Below are positions 14,888 through 19,170 of a stretch of 19,170 nucleotides of DNA, in pieces. The notes beneath the pieces were generated by a model that saw nothing but the letters and a program-made list of their open reading frames with translations, ran no database searches and was not told where the DNA came from. The stretch comes from Burkholderiales bacterium (GTDB lineage: Bacteria > Pseudomonadota > Gammaproteobacteria > Burkholderiales > SG8-39): NCBI GenBank assembly GCA_020846575.1, contig JADLDQ010000104.1, positions 1 to 19,170 of the forward strand. Reading direction: 5' to 3'. A program made the position numbers and the translations under genes. Positions within the stretch are counted from its first letter, which is position 1; the number at the start of each line of letters is the position of its first letter.

Positions 14888-15071
14888 GGCGCGGGCGCCG
14901 GCCATGCTTCGAGGCGCGGGCGCCGGCCATGCTCCGCGGTGCGGGCGCCGGTTGCCAGCCGAGGCGTGCGCGCCGGCCCAGGTCGATGCGCGCGCCGACC
15001 CCAGGTCGTGGGCGCCGACCTCCAGTCGCTGCGCGTGCACCGGCCCGCGTCGAAGCGCCGGCCGCGGCTTC
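14886..15071 (+). repeat. Degenerate tandem repeat of about 25 bp, around seven units
   Basis: Units begin near 14886, 14911, 14936, 14961, 14985, 15008 and 15028, with a shortened one at 15052. Units 1 and 2 are almost identical (GAGGCGCGGGCGCCGGCCAT core, then GCTTC or GCTCC); later ones drift but keep GCGCCGRCC and a trailing CAGGTC or CAGTC. This explains most of the 239-nt gap between the transporter and the FAH-family gene. No gene is supported within it, and no CRISPR-like unique spacers exist. Confidence 0.8.
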
Positions 15072-15126
15072 CTGGGATAAGCTTGGAGGCGGCCGGCGCG
15101 CGTCGGGCGCAGGCGAGGGGAACGAG

Positions 15127-16116
15127 ATGAAACTGGCGACCTTGAAGGACGGCAGCCGCGACGGGCGGCTCGTGGTGGTGTCGCGCGACCTATCGAGGGT
15201 CTGTCCGGCCGACGCAATCGCGCCGACGCTGCAGCGCGCGCTGGACGACTGGGAAGGCGCGGCCCCCGCGCTCGCGGAACTGTACGAGCGGCTCAACCGC
15301 GACGCGGCGCCCCATGCGCAGCTGTTCGATCCGAGGCGGGCGATGGCGCCGCTGCCGCGCGCCTACCAGTGGATCGACGGCTCGGTGTACAAGAACCACG
15401 GCGAGCTGATGCAGAAAGCCTTCGAGGTCGAGAACACGCTGGCCTTCCGCGAGGACGAGCCGCTCATGTACCAGGGCGGTTCGGACGATTTCCTCGGACC
15501 CTGCGACGACATCGTGGTTGCGGACGAGGCTCTCGGTGTCGATTTCGAGGGCGAGGTGAGTGTGGTCACCGGGGACGTGCCGATGCGCTGCCCGCTGGCG
15601 GCGGCGCTATCGCACATCCGCCTGCTGATGCTCGCCAACGACGTGAGCCTGCGCAACCTCATCATGAAGGAACTCGGCAGGGGGTTCGGATTCTTCCACT
15701 CCAAGCCCGCCACCGCGTTCTCGCCCTGCGCGGTGACGCCCGAGGAGCTGGGCGGCGCCTGGCGTGGCGCGCTGGTTCACCTGCCGCTGCGGGTGAGTTT
15801 CAACGCAGCGGAGTTCGGGCGGGCCAATGCGGGGATGGGGGCGAGCTTCAATTTCGCGCAGCTGGTGGCGCACGCGGCCTCGACGCGCAACCTGCGCGCC
15901 GGCACCATCATCGGGTCGGGAACGGTATCGAACGCGGATCCGGCAGCGGGCAGCTCGTGCATCGCCGAGCGCCGCGCCATCGAGCGTATCGGCCACGGCG
16001 AGCCGCGCACGCCGTTGATGATCTTCGGCGACCGGGTGCGCATCGAGATGCTGGACGCGCAGGGACGATCCATCTTCGGCGCCATCGACCAGAAGGTGGC
16101 GCCGCTGCACGGCTGA
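15127..16116 (+). CDS. Fumarylacetoacetate hydrolase family protein
   Basis: A 329-residue FAH-fold enzyme. The family includes fumarylacetoacetase, 2-hydroxyhepta-2,4-dienedioate isomerase/hydratase and acylpyruvate hydrolases; most act on beta-diketo or 2-keto acids with Mg2+ or Ca2+. The metal-binding motif DFEGEVSVV provides Glu141 and Glu143, with Asp172 (ANDVSLRNL) as third ligand. KSKP-type catalytic sequence appears as FFHSKPATAFSP (Lys193), and GTIIGSGTVSN near residue 265 corresponds to the conserved GSGT loop. The N-terminal MKLATLKDGSRDGRLVVVSRDL domain is full length. ATG 15127 is preceded by GAGGGGAACGAG. It is isolated, convergent with gluQ, and its substrate is unknown. A homogentisate-pathway fumarylacetoacetase is less likely given the length of 329 against about 420 residues. 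Confidence 0.92.
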   Translation: MKLATLKDGSRDGRLVVVSRDLSRVCPADAIAPTLQRALDDWEGAAPALAELYERLNRDAAPHAQLFDPRRAMAPLPRAYQWIDGSVYKNHGELMQKAFEVENTLAFREDEPLMYQGGSDDFLGPCDDIVVADEALGVDFEGEVSVVTGDVPMRCPLAAALSHIRLLMLANDVSLRNLIMKELGRGFGFFHSKPATAFSPCAVTPEELGGAWRGALVHLPLRVSFNAAEFGRANAGMGASFNFAQLVAHAASTRNLRAGTIIGSGTVSNADPAAGSSCIAERRAIERIGHGEPRTPLMIFGDRVRIEMLDAQGRSIFGAIDQKVAPLHG

Positions 16117-16141
16117 AGACGGTGCCGGGTGCTCCTTCAGC
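16112..16141. terminator. Possible shared hairpin at the FAH/gluQ gene ends
   Basis: GCTGAAG (16112-16118) is mirrored by CTTCAGC (16135-16141), and each arm contains a stop codon: TGA of the FAH-family gene on the plus strand and TGA of gluQ on the minus strand. An alternative 8-bp pairing, CCGGGTGC (16125-16132) with GCACCCGG (16148-16155), overlaps it. Either could act as a weak bidirectional terminator; no T-run is present. Confidence 0.3.
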
Positions 16142-17033
16142 GCGCGCGCACCCGGGGCACGCGCTCGAGCGACCAGTGCGCGAGCGCCCAGTCACGCAGG
16201 TCGCGGGCGCGCGCCCGGGCGAGTTCCGGGGGCGGCGACTGGCCGAGGAACGCGAGTGCGGCCGCGAGCGCCGGCGCCGGGTGCGAGGGGTCGATCGCCT
16301 CGGCCAGCGTCTGCTTGGAGAGTTTCTCTCCCGCCGCGTTCAGCGCCACCGGGACGTGCGCGTAGTGGGGCGTCGGCAGACCCAGCAGCCGCTGCAGGTA
16401 GATCTGCCGCGGCGTGGAGGCGAGCAGGTCCGCGCCCCGCACCACGTGGCTGATGCCCTGCTCGGCGTCGTCCACGACCACCGCGAGCTGATAGGCGAAC
16501 ACCCCGTCGGCGCGGCGCAGGACGAAGTCCCCGACGTCGCGCGCGAGCGACTGGCGGATGCGGCCCTGCACCGCGTCGGTGAACTCGATCTCGCATTCGT
16601 CCACCCGCAGGCGGCTGGAGCGCACGCCGCGCCCGGGGGGCAGGCCGCCGCGGCAGGTTCCCGGGTATACCTGTTCCCCCTGGGGGTTCAGCGCCGAATC
16701 GGCGATCTCGCGCCGGGAGCATGCACAGGGAAACACGTGGTCCGCCAGCCGCTCGAGTGCCGCGGCATATGCCGCGCCGCGCGTGCTCTGGCGCATGGGC
16801 GTGCCGTCCCAGTCGAGCCCCAGGCGTTCCAGGGTGGCGAGGATGTCCTCGGCCGCGCCGGGGGCGCAGCGCGGCGGGTCGAGATCTTCGATGCGCAGCA
16901 ACCACTGCCCGCCACGGGCGCGGGCCTCGCACCAGCTCGCCACCGCTGCGACCAGCGAGCCGAAGTGCAGCGGGCCGGTGGGCGAGGGCGCAAAGCGGCC
17001 GCGACAGGCGTTCATGTCCGCGGATTTTCGCAT
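16137..17033 (-). CDS. gluQ: Glutamyl-Q tRNA(Asp) synthetase
   Basis: A 298-residue paralogue of glutamyl-tRNA synthetase lacking the anticodon-binding domain. It attaches glutamate to the queuosine base at position 34 of tRNA(Asp). The ATP-binding HIGH-type motif is PSPTGPLHFGS (residues 16-26), and the KMSKS equivalent is KLSKQ (237-241). The zinc site typical of GluQ is seen as Cys103, Cys105, Tyr123 and Cys127 (CACS and YPGTC). DVGDFVLRRADGVFAYQLAVVVDDA is strongly conserved sequence. The start could be ATG 17033 or the in-frame ATG 17015 (MNACRGRFAPS); neither has a clear ribosome-binding site. It is divergent from the alpha/beta hydrolase gene with 32 nt between starts. Confidence 0.95.
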   Translation of the reverse strand: MRKSADMNACRGRFAPSPTGPLHFGSLVAAVASWCEARARGGQWLLRIEDLDPPRCAPGAAEDILATLERLGLDWDGTPMRQSTRGAAYAAALERLADHVFPCACSRREIADSALNPQGEQVYPGTCRGGLPPGRGVRSSRLRVDECEIEFTDAVQGRIRQSLARDVGDFVLRRADGVFAYQLAVVVDDAEQGISHVVRGADLLASTPRQIYLQRLLGLPTPHYAHVPVALNAAGEKLSKQTLAEAIDPSHPAPALAAALAFLGQSPPPELARARARDLRDWALAHWSLERVPRVRAR

Positions 17034-17065
17034 CGGTCCGGGCCGGTGGATCGGGGCGGTGCGCC

Positions 17066-17908
17066 TTGATCGACGCGCTCAAGCTCGTCGCTGTCGCCTT
17101 CTTGGTGCTGGTGCTCGCCTCCTGGTTGCTGCAGGAGCGCATGATTTTCCTGCGCCAGCCCGCCGGCGCGCCGCCCCACGCACCGGGCGTACGGATGGAG
17201 AAAGTGACCCTCAGCGCGCCCGACGGCACGCGGCTCGCCGGCTGGCTCGCGCGCCAGTCCGAGGAGCGCGCACCGCTGGTCGTGTACTTCGGCGGGAACG
17301 CGGAGGAGGCGAGCGGGATGGCGTCGGCCGCGCCGCGCATGCGCGGATGGTCGGTGCTGGCGGTCAACTACCGCGGCTACGGTGAGAGCGGGGGCAGCCC
17401 CGGCGAGCGGGCGCTCTACTCGGATGCGCTCGCGATCCACGACTACGCCGCCGCCAGAGCCGACGTGGACCCGCGGCGCATCGTGGCGATGGGGCGCAGC
17501 CTCGGCAGCGGCGTTGCGACCTGGCTCGCGGCGAACCGGGCTCTCGCCGGCGTGGTCCTGATCACGCCGTACGACAGCCTGGTCGAAGTGGGTGCGCGCG
17601 CCTACCCGTTCCTGCCGGTGCGCTGGCTGCTGCGCCACCGCTTCGATTCCAGGTCGCGCGCGCCTTCAGTGCGCGCGCCGGCGCTGATGATCGCGGCGGG
17701 GACCGACACCATCGTGCCGCCCGAACTGGGTATGCGCCTGCGCGATGCCTGGGGCGGCCCGGTGAGTTGGGTGCTGCTGCCGCAGGCGGGACACATCGAC
17801 GTGGACGGCGACCCTCGCTACTGGGCCTCGATCGCGGCCTTCCTCGCTGGGCTCGCATCGGCCTCTGGAGATCCCGGCGCGGCGCAGTCCAGCCCGGGCT
17901 CGCGTTGA
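17066..17908 (+). CDS. Membrane-anchored alpha/beta hydrolase (BEM46/YfhR-like)
   Basis: A 280-residue protein with one N-terminal membrane segment (about residues 3-24, LKLVAVAFLVLVLASWLL) and an alpha/beta hydrolase domain, presumably facing the periplasm or membrane surface. The catalytic triad can be read as Ser145 (GRSLGSG nucleophile elbow), Asp214 (AGTDTIVPPE) and His243 (QAGHIDVDG). YFGGNAEEASGM supplies the oxyanion-hole region and VNYRGYGESGGSPGE is the usual strand-4 motif. The start is taken as TTG 17066, the only start codon in frame directly before the membrane helix; the frame is open far upstream through gluQ antisense sequence. This family has esterase-like folds with mostly unknown substrates. 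Confidence 0.85.
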   Translation: MIDALKLVAVAFLVLVLASWLLQERMIFLRQPAGAPPHAPGVRMEKVTLSAPDGTRLAGWLARQSEERAPLVVYFGGNAEEASGMASAAPRMRGWSVLAVNYRGYGESGGSPGERALYSDALAIHDYAAARADVDPRRIVAMGRSLGSGVATWLAANRALAGVVLITPYDSLVEVGARAYPFLPVRWLLRHRFDSRSRAPSVRAPALMIAAGTDTIVPPELGMRLRDAWGGPVSWVLLPQAGHIDVDGDPRYWASIAAFLAGLASASGDPGAAQSSPGSR

Positions 17909-18189
17909 GAGGCCGTGAACGCCGAGAGGCCGTGAAAAGACCCGGCCGAGAGTGAACCGATCGGCCGCAGAGGTCACAGCCAGGCGTCGCACAGCGCGGG
18001 GACACGTCGAACTGCGCGCTCGGCGGGCTTCGATCTGTCCGGCGCAAGCGGTATCCTCGCCTTGCTTCGTGCCATGGGCGCTCGGTCTGCGCGCATCCCC
18101 GCCCCTGGAGAGACGCCGATCTTTGGTACGATCAACGCCATGCACGCGTACGACGAAATGGCGCAGCGCCCGGGCAGCGCCGGGCGCGA
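17909..18189. other. Intergenic stretch without a gene
   Basis: This 281-nt gap holds a short direct repeat (GAGAGGCCGTGAA twice, beginning near 17907 and 17924) and an inverted repeat CGGCCGA (17943-17949) with TCGGCCG (17961-17967) that could end the hydrolase transcript weakly, without a T-run. A possible -10-like TACGAT is at 18127-18132, but no -35 box is convincing. Small open frames here have no recognisable product. Confidence 0.6.
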
Positions 18190-19170
18190 ATGACGCCCGC
18201 GGCACTTCTCGCCGCTGTGCTCGTGCTGCCGTTCGCGGGCAGCATCGTCGCGGCCTTCCTGCCGGCGAACGCGCGCAATGCCGAGGCCTGGCTCGCCGGC
18301 TCCGTGGCGCTCGCGGCGCACGCGCTCGCCTGGTCGGTCTACCCGGAGATGTCGAACGGCTCGGTGCTGCGCGCCAGCACCGCCTGGCTGCCCGGTTTCG
18401 GTCTGGAATTCTCGCTGCGCCTGGACGGCTTCGCCTGGCTCTTCGTACTGCTCGTCACCGGCATCGGATTCCTGGTGATGATCTATTCGCGCTACTACAT
18501 GTCCCCGGCCGATCCGGTGCCGCGCTTCTTCTCGTTCCTGCTCGCCTTCATGGGCTCGATGCTGGGCGCAGTGCTCTCCGGGAACCTCGTGCAGCTGGTC
18601 CTGTTCTGGGAACTCACCAGCTTCCTTTCGTTCCTGCTGATCGGCTACTGGCACCGCAACCCGGCGGCGCGCGAGGGAGCGCGCATGGCGCTCGTCGTCA
18701 CCTCGGCGGGCGGCCTGGCGCTGTTCGCCGGCGTCCTCGTCCTCGGCCACATCGCCGGCAGCTACGACCTCGACAGGGTGCTCGCCGCCGGCAGCCGCAT
18801 CCGCGCCGATGCGCTCTACCTGCCGGCGCTGCTGCTCGTACTCGGCGGCACGCTTACCAAGAGCGCGCAATTCCCGTTTCATTTCTGGCTGCCGCAGGCG
18901 ATGGCCGCGCCGACGCCCGTCTCGGCCTATCTGCACTCCGCCACCATGGTGAAAGCCGGCGTGTTCCTTCTGGTGCGGCTATGGCCGGCGTTGGGCGGCA
19001 CCGACGAGTGGCTGTGGCTGGTGGGCTCGGCCGGGCTCGTCACCTTCATCCTGGGCGCGTTTATCGCCGTATTCCAACAGGACCTGAAAGGGCTTCTGGC
19101 CTACTCGACCATCAGTCACCTCGGCCTGATCACGCTGCTCATCGGCCTGGACACGCCCCTTGGCCAGGTC
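18190..19170 (+). CDS. mrpA: Monovalent cation/H+ antiporter subunit A (partial, runs off the window)
   Basis: 327 codons are visible and the frame is open at the window end; the complete family member has roughly 800-970 residues. MrpA is the largest membrane subunit of the multi-subunit Na+(K+)/H+ antiporter and is homologous to NADH dehydrogenase subunit L. The visible part begins MTPAALLAAVLVLPFAGSIVAAFLPANARNAEAWLAG and has ALVLFWELTSFLSFLLIGYWHRN-like sequence with the key helix-5 glutamate. GGTLTKSAQFPFHFWLPQAM and APTPVSAYLHSATMVKAGVFLLVRLWP follow, with the proton-path lysines of this superfamily. The HRNPAAREGARMAL and SYDLDRVL segments favour MrpA/MnhA over NuoL. ATG 18190 has no strong ribosome-binding site. 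Further mrp genes are expected just outside the window. Confidence 0.92.
   Translation, partial: MTPAALLAAVLVLPFAGSIVAAFLPANARNAEAWLAGSVALAAHALAWSVYPEMSNGSVLRASTAWLPGFGLEFSLRLDGFAWLFVLLVTGIGFLVMIYSRYYMSPADPVPRFFSFLLAFMGSMLGAVLSGNLVQLVLFWELTSFLSFLLIGYWHRNPAAREGARMALVVTSAGGLALFAGVLVLGHIAGSYDLDRVLAAGSRIRADALYLPALLLVLGGTLTKSAQFPFHFWLPQAMAAPTPVSAYLHSATMVKAGVFLLVRLWPALGGTDEWLWLVGSAGLVTFILGAFIAVFQQDLKGLLAYSTISHLGLITLLIGLDTPLGQV

Noticed and set aside
14886..15071. CRISPR array
   Set aside because: The units are contiguous and degenerate, with no unique spacers of uniform length and no cas genes nearby.
17974..18936. Minus-strand open frame of 320 codons opposite mrpA
   Set aside because: The composition is typical antisense (Arg, Gly, Glu, His rich), while the plus strand encodes a recognisable MrpA.
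18190..19170. NuoL (NADH dehydrogenase subunit L)
   Set aside because: The helix pattern is shared, but the HRNPAAREGARMAL and SYDLDRVL segments and the absence of nuo neighbours favour MrpA.

Overview
The window is GC-rich DNA (roughly two thirds G+C by eye) that looks like chromosome of a betaproteobacterium (Burkholderiales or a relative). The case rests on a Bug/TctC-type periplasmic binding protein, a PHA phasin with PhaR-like operators, an actinobacterial-like glutamine-dependent NadE, a gluQ gene, a tandem glycine riboswitch in front of gcvTHP, and an Mrp-type antiporter of the fused kind common in that class. No transposase, phage gene, CRISPR array, tRNA or rRNA is seen.

Layout. (1) 165-4484, plus strand: a GMC-family FAD oxidoreductase, a secreted tricarboxylate-transporter-type binding protein, and a selenoprotein of the UGSC family. 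The selenoprotein is the main discovery. Its gene runs 2832-4484 and contains one in-frame TGA at 3135-3137, inside the motif DUGGCTSWCIHD. A SECIS-like stem-loop starts directly behind it. Ordinary gene calling would split it into a 101-residue fragment and a 428-residue fragment or call a pseudogene. (2) 4638-7537, plus strand: glutamine-hydrolysing NAD+ synthetase and a molybdopterin-binding (MoaB/CinA-N-like) protein, ending at a perfect 11-bp hairpin shared with the convergent phasin gene. (3) 7658-8937, minus strand: phasin and a RidA-family protein, separated by an AT-rich regulatory island with a sigma70-like promoter and several TGC-N3-GCA sites resembling PhaR operators. (4) 9055-13938, plus strand: promoter, tandem glycine riboswitch, gcvT, gcvH and gcvP (the last two overlapping by 4 nt), then an EamA-type exporter at 13973-14887. 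(5) 14886-15071: a degenerate tandem repeat of about 25 bp. (6) 15127-16116: a fumarylacetoacetate-hydrolase-fold enzyme, convergent with gluQ (16137-17033, minus), which is divergent from a membrane-anchored alpha/beta hydrolase (17066-17908). (7) From 18190 to the window end: the N-terminal part of an MrpA/MnhA antiporter subunit.

How they work together. The glycine cleavage genes form one glycine-induced unit. The divergent RidA-family gene could protect PLP enzymes from reactive enamines. The first three genes are co-oriented and may form a small uptake and oxidation unit for an unidentified substrate, with the selenoprotein as its redox enzyme. That link is inference. The selenocysteine machinery (selA, selB, selC, selD) is not in this window and must be looked for elsewhere in the genome.
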